Assembly: GCA_043228905.1 (NCBI GenBank)
Contig: JBHGNT010000001.1
Span: 23,064,001-23,128,000 of the forward strand
Length of the DNA: 64,000 nt
DNA from: Azolla caroliniana
Lineage: Eukaryota; Polypodiophyta
Reading direction: 5' to 3'
The notes under the pieces were generated by a model. The model saw nothing but the letters and a program-made list of their open reading frames with translations, was not told the DNA's origin and searched no databases. Positions 8,514 through 20,100 of this stretch are shown one piece after another. The translations under genes were made by a program, and so were the position numbers. Position 1 is the first letter of the stretch; the number at the start of each line of letters is the position of its first letter.

Positions 8514-11500
8514 AGAGGGCTGCCAAGCCGTGGGGCCGAGACAGTCCGGACACTCGGGAAAGACCCCACAGCTGTACGATAGAACTGAAATCGAAGAAAC
8601 CTTGTACGATAGGAAGAAAATTCTGCTTCTCCAACAACGGAGGGTGTATGATGGTCGGCATCGTTGGCCGAGAAAGGGCAAGGACGGAGGAGCGACTTCG
8701 AGCGTGCGGAGTTCTCTGCCCGGACGAGGAAATCAGCAGGGCCGTGGAGGCGGTCTCCTTCGACGACACCTTGGGGATGCTGAGGAAGGTAGCCGGAGAA
8801 GACCTTAACGAAGACCGGACGATACCGGTATGTTCCGAAGAGATGTACGAAGTCATCGCGAACTTCAGCCAGGGGCTCCGGTCAGATCAGACGGCCCGAG
8901 TTAGCACGAAGTACAAGACTGTGGACCGGAAGGTAAGGCCAGTCGCGGCACCCTTACCGGAGGGCAGCGAGTCCCGAATCAGAGGGGTTGCATCGGACCC
9001 CAGTTTACGAGATCCGGCCTGCATAGGACACACCTTCACCGACGGGACGCTCCGGGAGCTCAAGAACGGTGGGGGCGGGTTCGTACTGCCGGTGGAGGAA
9101 GACCGGTTTCCGAGAATGCTCGAAAGGCACGGAAAGGCCTTCGCATTCTCACCTGAAGAGATCGGGTGCGTAGACCCGACGATCGTGGAGCCGATGGTGA
9201 TATTCACGGTACCGCATGTGCCGTGGAATCTCAAGCCAATTCCAGTACCGAGAGCTCACATCCTGGAGTTGATGGAGCTACTGAGGCAGAAAGTCGATAT
9301 GGGTATTCTTGAACCGTCGAGTGCCCCATACTCGAACCGATGGTTTACCGTACCAAAGAAAAACGGAACATTGCGCTTCATTCAAGACCTGCAGCCGGTC
9401 AACAAAGTGACCATAGACGAGTTCGCGGAGGCCTTCGCCGGAAGGTCGATTTACTCGGTCGGTGATCTGTACTCGGGGTACGACCAGTTCCAGCTAGCCA
9501 TGGAGAGCAGAGACATTACGACAATGCGAACTCCCCTCGGCCTAGTGCGAATGTGTACCCTGCCACAAGGAGGGACCAACTCGGTGGCCCACATGGTGAA
9601 TGCAATGAACAAGGTACTGAGGGATTGCATCCCGGACATCACCATGCCATTTCTAGACGACATCCCGATCACTCGGGCCGGACGGATGCCGGCGATTCGT
9701 GGCAACACACATCGACGACTGCGAGAAGGTGCTACAAAGGCTAGAGGATGCGAGGCTCACCTTCTCCGGGGAGAAATCGGCCTTCGGGCAATCCGAAATC
9801 CTGGTGGTCGGACACCTATGTGGACCATATGGCCGGAAGCCGTCTCCGGTAAAAGTAGAAGCCATCTCCGCGATGAAGACCGACTGTAGCTCGGTTACGG
9901 AAGTTCGGAGATTCCTGGGGGCATGCGCATTCTACCACATATGGATCCCGCATTACGCCCACGTTGCAGAGCTGCTATACGGGTTGCTGAAAAGGGGGCG
10001 AAAATTCGAGTGGCGAGACGAGCACACGGAGTCGGTCCGGAAGCTAAAGGAAGGTCTTGTGGCAACACCGACGCTCCGGAAGGCTGTCTACGAGAAGGGT
10101 ACCCCGGTATACATAACGGTGGATACGAGTTCGACTGGGATCGGATGGGTCGTCAACCAAAACGACGGGGATGGCATTCGGTCCTCTTCGGCGCGAAGGT
10201 CCTCAGTCAGCGACAGCGAGGGTATGCCCAGGTTAAATGCGAACTCTGGGGTATCGTTTCGGCAGTAAAGGCCGACAAAGACTACCTGATCGGGACGGAA
10301 GTGATTATCGAGATGGATTGCCTGCCAATTCTCGGCATGGTTTCCGGATGCGCGACACCGGACCTGGCGATGCTCAAGTGGATAACATACATCAAGTCCC
10401 TGGATCCGGAAATACGACACATTTCCGGAAAGGACAACGTCATGGCCGACATGCTTTCGAGGGCGAGGTTTGATGACGAGGGCGGCATGGTTTCGGAGGA
10501 CGAAGAAGTCGACGTGGACTTCTTCGAGGCGGCGTATGTGAAGACCGATGGGACGAGCACTCGGGCACTTAACGACTTCGACGAGAGCAAGTACGACGGC
10601 GAGTGGCTCCAGATCGGTGGATTTTTGAGGATAATGACATCGGATGCGTCATGGACGAAGGACGAGGCCAACCGGATCTGGAATAAAACTGACCGATTCT
10701 TTCTCTGGGACGGATACTTATGGAAGCACCCGAAGAAGAAGAATGGCATCCCGCTCCGGGTGGTGGCGATGAAGGAAGAACAGGAGGAGCTGTTGACGGC
10801 CTACCACGACAGCCCTTGGGCTGGACACCGTGGAACGTGGGCCACGTTCGAGAAGATAAAGGGGAAGTACTGGTGGCCGGGATTGTACCAGGACGTGCAT
10901 CGGTTCGTGACAACTTGCGAGAGCTGTCAGATGCACTCCATAGTCCGACATCGGGACGGGCTTCACCCTACGTACCCTCCGACCATCCACTTCAAATGGA
11001 TGGTAGATCTGGTGACGATGCCGATGGGAGTAGGACAGATGCGGTATCTGGTCCTGGCTCGGGAAGATTTGACGAACCAGGTGGAAGGCCGGGCCCTTCA
11101 GAACAAAACGACTACAGCCGTATGTCGGTTCCTGATCGAGGATGTGATATGCTGGTATGGGTGCGTCGGGAAGATCGTGGCTAATCGTGGGGAGTTGGAC
11201 GCTGAAGAGGCCGAGGAGCTGTTCGACCGGTTAGGAGTCAAGCTCTCGCTTACCACTGCGTGCAATCCGGAGGCGAATGGGAAGGTGGAGTGCGGACACG
11301 GACCGATCGTCAAGACGTTAGTTCGGGCATGCGGGGGTCAAGTCGGGAACTGGCCGTGGCTGCTGCCTTACACGTTGTGGGCTGACCGAACTACGCATAG
11401 TTTGGTAACCGGATTCATGCTGGCAGAGCTCATGTTTGGGCAGAAGCTGGTCATGCCGATGGAACGTACGATCTCCTCATGGGCAACCGTGGACTGGAGA

Positions 11501-11941
11501 GATGAGATGAGCCGGGAGGAACTATTGGCGGCGCGCATACGTCAGCTCGAGCGAAGGCCGGAGGACGTGGAGCAGGCTGCGAGAAAGCTTCGGGATGCAA
11601 GGATGAGGAACAAAGCCCGGTTCGACCGGACGCACCGGCTCCGACCGGAGAAGATCGAGGAAGGTGACTGGGTGCTAGTCTTCGATAGCAGCCTCGACAA
11701 CCAGCACCGAGCGACACGGAAGTTCGCAAGAAGGTGGTTCGGGCCTTACGTGATACAAAGCGCCAACGACAACGGGATGTACCATCTGGCGGAACTCGAC
11801 GGTACGAGAATGGCGATACCGGTAGCTGGGAAGCGGATCAAAGCGTTCAAGAAGCGTCACGACGACGAGCCGGATCCGGATAACCTGGACCGGGACGACG
11901 AACGATCCGAAACCGAGGAAGAACCGACGGGCGGGGAATGA
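8507..11941 (+). pseudogene. G1 pol (RT, RNase H, integrase), disrupted
   Basis: Pol in the -1 frame. RT: LRFIQDLQPVNKVT (about 9370), DLYSGYDQFQLA (about 9470), TLPQGGTNS (about 9560) and catalytic MPFLDDIPI (about 9650). RNase H: VYITVDTSSTGIGW (about 10110), ELWGIV, then CLPILGMVSG and HISGKDNVMADMLSRA (about 10410). Integrase: zinc module with H-H-C-C near 10800-10930, WMVDLVTMPMG, VANRGEL (second catalytic Asp changed to Asn) and NPEANGKVE. Eight codons of RT are missing near 9415. Deletions near 9672 and 10175 shift the frame. The last open part, from about 10180 to 11941, is long and clean. Confidence 0.9.
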
Positions 11942-12002
11942 AGGCTGGACCGGTTTTCTCCGTCCCAACTCAATTTGGTGCATGCCGGTGGATGCGCGGT
12001 TA

Positions 12003-12014
12003 GGTGGGGGCGGA
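12003..12014 (+). other. G1 polypurine tract
   Basis: GGTGGGGGCGGA directly against the 3' LTR start TGTCGTG. It is the same in G2 (minus, 17107-17118), G4 (58041-58052) and the minus element at 59456-59467. Confidence 0.8.
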
Positions 12015-12665
12015 TGTCGTGAAGAAAACCGTCCACGAGCGGAATCGGTGCACCGGAGCATAGGAACCGGCTCTTCATGCACGTACGCCTTACGTTGTAC
12101 ATAAGAGAGAACTAGGGACATGGAAGATCCGAGGTAGGTAGATTCGGTAGGTAGGAAGTTAATAGGAAACGACTCTCTTCTTGCCTATAAAAGGAGGGAG
12201 ACGAGGAAGAGGAAGGGATCGCGGAGAGTCGAGGAAGAAGTGTTGTTGGTTTGTGGGCGAAGGCTTCTCTCTCTCTCTGGCTCGCAAACTCCGTGGCTGC
12301 TTTCTGTGCAAGTTTTCGAGAGGCTCGCGCTGCTCTGAGGAATGCCCGAGTGCTTCCGGCAGCACCTCCAACCTAGTCTTTCCTTTCTGTGCGTTTACGA
12401 ACAGGCTTCAGCATCTGTTCGCCGGCCTGTTCGGTTGTAACAGACTTCGTGCTTCTTGTTGTTTGTTTGTTAATATATATATTTGCATACATTCGTGTCC
12501 CTCGGTGTCTGCGTCCCACTCGCGTCTTTGTATCGAAGGGCTGTGTCCCTGTGAATCTACGCTCGCACGTAGTGGGTCCCCTCCCTTCTCCTTTCTCTCT
12601 TGCTCTTCGGTACAAGACCCCCGAGGTCCCGCCCATTCCATGCATCCGCGAGGAATACCTCGACA
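12015..12665 (+). repeat. G1 3' LTR
   Basis: TGTCGTGAAG to CCTCGACA, 651 bp, with a TATA box at 12186-12193. It is followed by the ACGT target duplication at 12666-12669. Confidence 0.92.
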
Positions 12666-12669
12666 ACGT

Positions 12670-12843
12670 GCACATGTTTTAACTTTACATCTAGCTTTTC
12701 TTTTACGATTCTCATTTCAGTCCTATTTACAACATGCTAGCATATGCATGTCGTCTTCTCCCCTTTCACACATGCACATTGCACCTTCTCAATTTCGTTC
12801 ATTGCACACAATTTTCACACCGTTGCTGAAAATCTTCACGACA
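12670..12843 (-). repeat. Element H 5' LTR, part 2
   Basis: The rest of the H LTR after G1. Its end reads, on the minus strand, TGTCGTGAAGA, the clan LTR start. Copia integrase sequence resumes at 12848 after the bases acat. Confidence 0.65.
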
Positions 12844-12847
12844 ACAT

Positions 12848-12957
12848 GGCCGAAAGAAAGAACCGGTTGATTATGGAAGTGGCTTGATCAATGTTGGAAG
12901 AGAAGAGCATGCCGAAGTTTTACTAGGCCGAAGTTGTTTAGACGGGTGTGTATATCT
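12848..12957 (+). pseudogene. Ty1/copia integrase (copy 2), continuation
   Basis: AERKNRLIMEVA, a stop, then SMLEEKSMPKFY, a stop and AEVV. This matches AERKNRSIVEVARAMLEEKS in copy 1 (about 320-385). It is the other side of the H insertion at 2121. Similarity ends near 12957. Confidence 0.8.
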
Positions 12958-13333
12958 GAAAGCGTGATGATAGAAATAAGAGATAAAGAAGATACATAGA
13001 TCCAAAACAACAAAGATCTATTGATAATGAATGATCATGATGGAAGGAACAGAGAAAGAAAATACATAAATCCAAATCTACAAAGATATATTGATAACAC
13101 CTCAACCACACAACATGAATGGGCAAGAAAACACCACAAGAAGTAGACTAAGCACCCCACCACCTTACTCTTCTTACTTCTCCTTGCTTTTTTTAGAACT
13201 TTTTCATCACCTGTTTTTAGTTATGACGTAGTGACCTTCTAATCTTCATATCTCCCTCACTAGAGCTCCCAATTTAGAGATCTAAAAAAACGCAGTGACT
13301 TCATGAACTTAACCTCAACCTACCATGGGGATA
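12958..13333. other. AT-rich spacer with a degenerate two-copy tandem repeat
   Basis: No gene seen. A unit of about 70 bp occurs twice in a row (about 12975-13045 and 13046-13105), each with ATACATARATCCAAA and CTACAAAGAT-like blocks. The rest to 13333 is AT-rich and unassigned. A LINE starts abruptly in RT at the right end. Confidence 0.5.
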
Positions 13334-15640
13334 CTTTTCACAACCTGTAGGGTCACAAAGGTCATAAAAACATTACAACATAGGAAATTCATGGACCATA
13401 CAGGATTGCGAGCCAAACACATCATATATGCTCGAGAGTGCCTAGCTCCTTTTCTCACTCTACTCTTCAACCGCGCCCTCACTGAGGGTTATCCACCCCA
13501 ATGGACCATGAACACAATGGACCCTATACATAAAGGAGGGAACCCAATGGATCCAAATACATATAGGACCATTATTATAGGTTATACGCTCGCTAAATTA
13601 TATGGTGCAGTAATGGAAGTAGAGCTCCGTGATTATATGGAAACCTTAAGTCTTCGAGCAATTGAGCAGGTTGGCTTTAGACGAGCCTTCTCCATTATTG
13701 ACCATATCTTCACACTTAGATGCTTAATTGACCTAACGAATGCAAGAAGAAACTATATTGTTGTTTAGTGGACTTCCGCAAAGCCTTTGACAAAGTTCCT
13801 AGGCAGCGGTTGTTTGATTGGCTTAAAAGCTTGGAGATACCAAATGACATGATATGGGCCATCTATGCTCTATATGAGCAAGTCTCTAGGTGCATAAGAT
13901 GCCCAAGTGGCCTATCTGATTGCTTCACCAGCACCATTGGTGTAAAATAGGGTTGCCCCCTATCATTGACTCTTTTTGGGATCTACATTGATGATATCAC
14001 TAATTTTATTGCTCGTAAGGGAGGCAACGGAGTAGCCATTGGGGGTACGAAAGTTAGTCTCTTACTCTACGCAAATAACATAGTTTTGTTGTCAGAGTCT
14101 GAACATGACCTACAAAAGCACCTTAATTCCCAAGATGAATTTTGCACACAACAAGGACTGATAGGGAATCTAGCAAAATCTAAAGTCCTTATCTTCCATA
14201 CAGCGTCTCGAGTTAGGAGTAAATGTCACCTGGTCCTCTCTCATAAACCAGTTGAGGTGGTTGGATCGTATATATATCTGGGAGTCACTTTTAGTGCTCG
14301 TTTAGGTAAATTCTCGATGACCCAGGCAGTCAAAGATAGGCTAACGAGAGGGTATGCATCCCTCTCACTCTTAGAGAGACAATGCCACCAAGCAAACTTT
14401 CAAACACCATGGACTAAGAAGGGATGGCTCTTCGACTAATTAGTGACCCCTTCCCTCATGTATGCATCAATAGTATGGGCTCTAGGTCTACCATCTTTCA
14501 TGTGGACGCAATTAGAGAAACCTTTGGTGACGATGTTATCATGTCAACTCCGAAGCAAATCGACAATACCACATGACATTATTAGAGTTGAGTTCAGTTT
14601 GCCCCTGATGTTAGTAGAAGCACTTTTCCAACTAGTAGTTTTTATTCATAGGATACATAGCCAACCACAAGATAGGATATCTCATCAAGCTTTTGAGGCA
14701 TCCCGATTCCTATATGTGTCCAGAGATACTAGCTCTTGGTATAGCATTGTAGTAAGTTGGTTACTTGCAAATGGCATAGACATTAATAACCTACCTCCCC
14801 TTAAGTACAACCATGGGGCTGATAAAACTTTAATCTCTCATGAGGACCGTAATAAAGTAATACGCCAAGAAATATGGAAAATTTACACCCAATATAAATG
14901 GATCACCCCACGAGAGTCACTCCTATCTAGAATGTTGTATTATAAGGAACACTTCATGCACTTCTCTAAGTTAGGTGTTATTACAGACCAAAATATCTTG
15001 ATACATTTTTATCAAATGCACTACGGGTGGCCATTGGACAACTTAGGATATCATCTCACCAACTTGAGATTGAGAATGTTCGTGCTAATAGAGTCCCTAG
15101 AGAGGAAAGGTTGTGTAGGTTATGTCACATAGAGATAGAGGATGAGTATCACTTTACATGCAAGTGTCCAATTTATGCCGAGATAAGGGTGGAATACCAA
15201 ATCATACTAGGACCCTCTCCCACCCTCCAAATTATTAGATACCCCGGATATAAAGAGATTAGGTAGGTATATCTTAGAGCTAAAACAACATAGGGAGAAT
15301 AAACTACAAAATGTTAACGATAACCTTTTTAATATTCACCAACATGTAACTAATGTAATTTTTAAAGAACAAGGGGAGACGATGAATGTGGACACACCTT
15401 CACCACTCGGCCTCTCTCTTGATGAAGCAAAAATGCAAAGAACAACCAAACGCCCTCGGATGTCAGGCTTCAAAGCAACTCGACATGGAGTAGAAACAAT
15501 TAAGAAGATAAGGGAATGTGAGCTACACCACCTAGAAGCTATGGTTAGGGTACCTTTTACATTGGGGCCACGGGTCGCATCCACATCGAAACCCTTTGAC
15601 CTCCCGCTTCTTTTTGAGAGACTTGGATGGAAATGAAACT
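13334..15640 (+). pseudogene. LINE 1 reverse transcriptase ORF, disrupted
   Basis: RT blocks in order: KTLQHRKFMDHTGLRAKHII (about 13360), NTYRTIIIGYTLAKLYG, a frame change near 13745, DFRKAFDKVPRQRLF (about 13770), STIGVK, stop, GCPLS (stop at 13948), LLLYANNIVLL (about 14065) in which the catalytic pair DD is NN, KSKVLIFHT, and SYIYLGVTFSARLG. A stop at 14437 splits FD and LVTPSLMYAS. The C-terminal knuckle CRLCHIEIEDEYHFTCKC is near 15110-15165. The last frame ends LFERLGWK-stop at about 15636. Not functional. Confidence 0.88.
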
Positions 15641-15870
15641 AGGCCTAGTATAAAGCCATCAAACATGTTTTTTTATTAGAACTCTTTACCTTAAGTTCTA
15701 ATTTATTTATTTATTTATTTATTTACTTTCGATGAATGGGTAAATACCCCATCTTTGTTGTAAACCAATTGTCTCATGGTCCAATTTTGGTCTTAGAAGA
15801 CGTTAATATCTCTCTCTCTCTCTCTCTCTCTCTTTGATAAAATAGTGACATTCTTTATTAAACCATTTTT
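13334..15870 (+). mobile_element. LINE 1 (non-LTR retrotransposon), 5'-truncated
   Basis: Starts inside RT, as expected for incomplete first-strand synthesis, and runs to a 3' region with a TTTA microsatellite (about 15702-15726) and a TC run (about 15809-15834). It carries RT, a C-terminal Cys/His zinc knuckle and a tail domain. No endonuclease is present in this copy. Confidence 0.85.
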
Positions 15871-15886
15871 TCCTCTATCTTAGAGA
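15641..15886. other. LINE 1 3' untranslated tail and junction
   Basis: AT-rich, with a (TTTA)n tract and a (TC)n tract of about 26 bases. No poly-A is visible. At 15887 a short copy of the LINE 1 zinc-knuckle DNA (also at 15107-15139) begins, and LINE 2 follows. Confidence 0.5.
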
Positions 15887-15919
15887 AAGGTTGTGTAGGT
15901 TATGTCACATAGAGATAGA
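15887..15919 (+). repeat. 33-base duplicate of LINE 1 zinc-knuckle DNA
   Basis: Identical to 15107-15139 over about 33 bases (starts GAAAGGTTGTGTAGG, ends CACATAGAGATAGA). It is fused directly to the endonuclease end of LINE 2. It may be a target duplication, a template-switch scar or a recombination scar. Confidence 0.6.
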
Positions 15920-16481
15920 CAGAAATAGTGTGATTCACTATGTGCTACTTTCTGAAGGTATTTTGGATCATATACATAAATTCTCAATTGGTGAATGGAC
16001 ACCAGAATCCGATACTAGGCCTTTATGTATTGATCTCAAATGTATGCATAGGTTTGATTGCGAGAAGGCTATTGAAGATAATAAACAACCGCACTTGACC
16101 ATGTATTCCAAGATGGTTGAGGATATGTTACAAATGACAAAGATACAACATGGTGCCACACTAGAATGCAAATGGGAAGCTTTCAAGAAATTCATTCTCT
16201 CCTGTACAAACAAATGTTTTCCGACCAACCGCACATCTTGGAAATGCACCAAGAAACACAGGAAAAAATGGTTTGATAAAGAATGTTGTGAAGCTCGAAA
16301 GTGCCTTATGGTTTTGGATGTAGTTAAGGATAAAGAGAATTACCAATTGAAGCATTTGCATGAGTATAAAAAGTTTATTCAAAGAAAGAGAAGAATATGG
16401 GAAGTTACTCAACAATTTATCCAAACGCAAGAAAAAGCACATGCATGTGCTATATTTTGGGGAAATCTAAAGGGGAAACGT
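15915..16481 (+). pseudogene. LINE 2, piece 1: end of endonuclease and linker
   Basis: RNSVIHYVLLSEGILDHIHK resembles the C-terminal block of the LINE apurinic endonuclease (NSxIDYVLLS). It is followed by GEWTPESDTRPLCIDL and a long charged linker with KHRKKWFDKECCEARK. The frame is open to 16481, where G2 is inserted at ACGT, and resumes in phase at 27250 (KGKR then VESYGDLTLHDLSMHC). Confidence 0.8.
16478..16481 (+). repeat. Target-site duplication of G2, left (ACGT)
   Basis: ACGT just outside the G2 LTR at 16482. The partner ACGT is at 27246-27249. Joining the flanks restores the LINE 2 reading frame. Confidence 0.88.
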
Positions 16482-17106
16482 TGTCGAGGCTTTCCTCGCG
16501 GATGCGTGGAATGAGGCGGGACCTCGGGGGTCCTGTACCGAAGAGCAAGAGAGAAAGGAGAAGAGACCCACTACGTGCGAGAGTAGATTCACAGGAACAC
16601 AGCCCTTCAACACAAAGACGCGAGTGGGACAACGACACAGGGAGACACAAACGTATGTATGTATTAACAAAGACAAACAACACAACACGGAGTCGGTTAC
16701 AACCGAACAGGCCGGCGAACAGATGCCGATACCTGTTCGTAAACACACAGAAAGGAAGGAGTAGGTTGGAGGTGCTGCCGGAAGCACTCAGGCATTCCTC
16801 AGAGCAGCGCGAGCCTCCCGAAACCTGCACAGAAGGAAGTTATGGCGTTTGCGAACCAGAGAGAGAGAGAGAAGCCTTCGCCCACGAACCGACAACACTT
16901 CGTCCTCGACTCTCCGCGATCCCCCTCGCCCCTCCTCGTCTCCCTCCTTTTATAGGCAAGGAAGGAGCCGTTTCCCCTTTACTTCCTACCTACCGAATCT
17001 GCCTGCCTAGGATCTCCTATGTACAACATAAGGAGCACGTGCATGAAGAGCCGGTTCCTACGCTCCGGTGCACCGATTCCGCTTGTGGACGGTTTTCTTC
17101 ACGACA
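16482..17106 (-). repeat. G2 3' LTR
   Basis: 625 bp. On the minus strand it starts TGTCGTGAAG at 17106 and ends TCGACA at 16482. The polypurine tract GGTGGGGGCGGA lies just upstream (17107-17118). Confidence 0.92.
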
Positions 17107-17149
17107 TCCGCCCCCACCTAACCGCGCATCCACCGGCATGCGCCAAATT

Positions 17150-20100
17150 GAGTTGGGACGGAGAAAACCGGTCCAACCTTTATTCCCCGCCGTCGGTTCT
17201 TCTTCGGTTTCGGATCGTTCGTCGTCCCGGTCTAGGTCAACCGGATCCGGCTCGTCGTCGTGACGCTTCTTGAACGCTTTGATCCGCTTCCCAGCTACCG
17301 GTATCGCCATTCTCGTACCATCGAGTTCCGCCAGATGGTACGTCCCGTTGTCGTTTGCGCTTTGTACCACGTAAGGCCCGAACCACCTTCTTGTGAACTT
17401 CCGTATTGCTCGGTGCTGGTTGTCGAGGCTGCTGTCGTAGACTAGCACCCAGTCGCCTTCCTCGATCTTCTTCGGTCGGAGCCGGTGCGTTCGGTCAAAC
17501 CGGGCTTTGTTCCTCATCTTGGCCACCCGAAGCCTTTCCGCAGCCTGCTCCACGTCCTCTGGTCTTCGCTCGAGCTGTCGTATGCGCGCCGTCAACAGTT
17601 CCTCCCGGCTCAGCTCGTCTCTCCAGTCCAGGGTTGCCCATGAGGAGATCGTATGTTCCATCGGCATGATCGGCTTCTGCCCAAACATCAGCTCTGTCGG
17701 CATGAATCCGGTTACCGAACTGTGCGTAGTTCGGTCAGCCCACAACGCGTAAGGCAGCAGCCGCGGCCAGTTCCCAACATGACCCCCGCATGCCCGAACT
17801 AACGCCTTGACGATCGGTCCTTGTCCGCGCTCCACCTTCCCATTCGCCTCCGGATTGTACGCAGTGGTAAGCGAGAGCTTGACTCCTAGCCGGTCGAACA
17901 GCTCCTCGACCTCTTCGGCATCCAACTCCCTGCGATCAGCCACGATCTTCCCGACGCACCCGTACCGGCATATCACGTCCTCGATCAGGAACCGACATAC
18001 GGCCGTGGTCGTTTTGTTCTGAAGGGCTCAGCCTTCCACCTGGTTCGTCAGATCTTCCCGAGCCAAGACCAGATACCGCATCTGTCCTACGCCCATCGGC
18101 ATCGTCACCAGATCTACCATCCATTTGAAGTGGACGGTCGGAGGGTACGTAGGGTGAAGCTCGTCCCGATGCCGAACTATGGAGTGCATCTGGCAGCTCT
18201 CGCAAGTTGTCACGAACCGATGCACGTCCCGGTACAGTCCCGGCCACCAGTACTTCCCCTTTATCTTCTCGAACGTGGCCCACGTTCCACGGTAACCAGC
18301 CCAAGGGCTGTCGTGGTAAGCCGTCAGCAGCTCCTCCTGTTCTTCCTTCATCGCCACCACCCGGAGCGGGACGCCGTTCCTCTTCTTCGGGTGCTTCCAT
18401 AAGTATCCGTCCCGGAGAAAGAATCGGTAAGCTTTCTTCCGGATCCGGTTAGCTTCGTCCTTCGTCCATGACGCATCCGGCGTCATTGTCCTCAGAAACC
18501 CACCGATCTGCAGCCACTCGCCATCGTACTTGCTCTCGTCGAAGCCGTTAAGTGCCGGAGTGCTCGCCCCATCGGTCGTCACGTACGCCGCCTCGAAGAA
18601 GTCCACGCCGACTTCTTCGTCCTCCGAAACCATGCCGCCCTCGTCATCAAACCTCGCCCTCGAAAGCATGTCGGCCATGGCGTTGTCTTTTCCGGAAATG
18701 TGTCGTATTTCCAGGTCCAGGGACTTGATGTACGCTATCCACCTGAGCATCGCCAGGTCTGGTGTCGCGCATCCGGAAACCATGCCGAGAATTGGCAGGC
18801 AATCCGTCTCGACAATCACTTCCGTCCCGATCAGGTAGTCTTTGTCGGCCTTTACTGCCGAAACGATACCCCAGAGTTCGCGTTTAACCTGGGCGTACCC
18901 TCGTTGTTGTTCACTGAGGACCTTCGCGCCGAATCGGATCGGGAACCGAATGCTGTCCCCGTCTTCTTGGTTGACGACCCATCCGATCCCGGTCGGACTC
19001 GTATCCACCGTTATGTATACCGGGGTACCCTTCTCGTAGACAGCCTTCCGGAGCGCCGGTGTTGTCGCAAGAGCTACCTTCAGCTTCCGGACCGACTCCG
19101 TGTGCTCGTCTCGCCACTCGAATTTTCGCCCTTGCTTCAGCAACCCGTATAGCGGCTCCGCAACGTGGGCGTAGTGCGGGATCCATATGTGGAAGAATGC
19201 GCATGCCCCCAGGAACCTCCGAACTTCCGTAACCGAGCTACAGTTGGTCTTCATCGCGGAAATGGCTTCTACCTTTGCCGGAGACGGCTTCCAGCCATAT
19301 GGTCCACATAGGTGTCCGACCACCAGGATTTCCGATTGCCTGAAGGTCGATTTCTCCCCGGAGAAGGTGAGCCTCGCATCCTCTAGCCTTTGTAGCACTT
19401 TCTCGCAGTCGTCGATGTGTGTTGCAACGAATCGCCGGCATCCGTCCGGTCCGAGTGTTGCGTCCCTCTCTTCTACCGGGCACCCCTTGATCGGATTGTC
19501 GTCTAGAAATGGCATGGTGATGTCCGGAATGCAATCCCTCAGTACCTTGTTCATTGCATTCACCATGTGGGCCACCGAGTTGGTCCCTCCTTGTGGCAGG
19601 GTACACATTCGCACTAGGCCGAGGGGAGTTCGCATCGTCGTAATGTCTCTGCTCTCCACGGCTAGCTGGAACTAGTCGTACCCCGAGTACAGATCACCGA
19701 CCGAGTAAATCGACCTTCCGGCGAAAGCCTTCGCGAACTCGTCTATGGTCGGTCCGATCCCTGCGTTCCGAATGGTCACTCTGTTGACCGGCTGCAGGTC
19801 TTGAATGAAGCACAATGTTCCGTTTTTCTTTGGTACGGTAAACCATCGGTTTCAGTATGGCGCGCTCGACGGTTCGAGAATACCCATATCGACTTTCTGC
19901 CTCAATAGCTCCATCAACTCCGGGATGTGAGCTCTTGGTACCGGAATCAGCTTGAGATTCCACGGCACATGCGGTACCGTGAATATCACCATCGGCTCCA
20001 CGATTGTCGGGTCTACGCACCCGATCTCTTCCGGCGAAAATGCGAAGGCTTTCCCGTGCCTTCCGAGCATTCTCCGAAACCGGTCTTCCTCCGCCGGCAG

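Larger units (their letters stand above)
5692..12665 (+). mobile_element. Element G1: full-length Ty3/gypsy retrotransposon
   Basis: Complete structure: 651-bp LTRs at 5692-6342 and 12015-12665, primer-binding site, gag, protease, RT, RNase H and integrase, polypurine tract, and a 4-bp ACGT duplication. It lies inside the 5' LTR of H. It is inactive: gag has three stops, there are frameshifts in gag and pol, and a catalytic Asp of integrase is replaced. The integrase C-terminus carries a GPYVIQSANDNGMYHLAELDG module and no chromodomain that I can recognise. Confidence 0.93.
2122..12843 (-). mobile_element. Element H: pol-less gag-bearing LTR retrotransposon, interrupted by G1
   Basis: Minus-strand LTR element inserted in the copia integrase. 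The 3' LTR is 2122-2778, the interior 2779-5133, and the 5' LTR is 5134-5691 continued at 12670-12843, because G1 (5692-12665) sits inside that LTR. A polypurine tract and the clan primer-binding site are both present in the right places. The interior is only about 2.35 kb: gag plus a repeat-rich acidic reading frame, with no trace of protease, RT or integrase. It is therefore non-autonomous by structure. The flanks (gtgt / acat) do not make a clean target duplication, so it is old. Confidence 0.8.

Noticed and set aside
2118-12847. A clean target duplication for element H
   Set aside because: The flanks are gtgt and acat. They could be decayed copies of one tetramer, but the match is too poor to claim.
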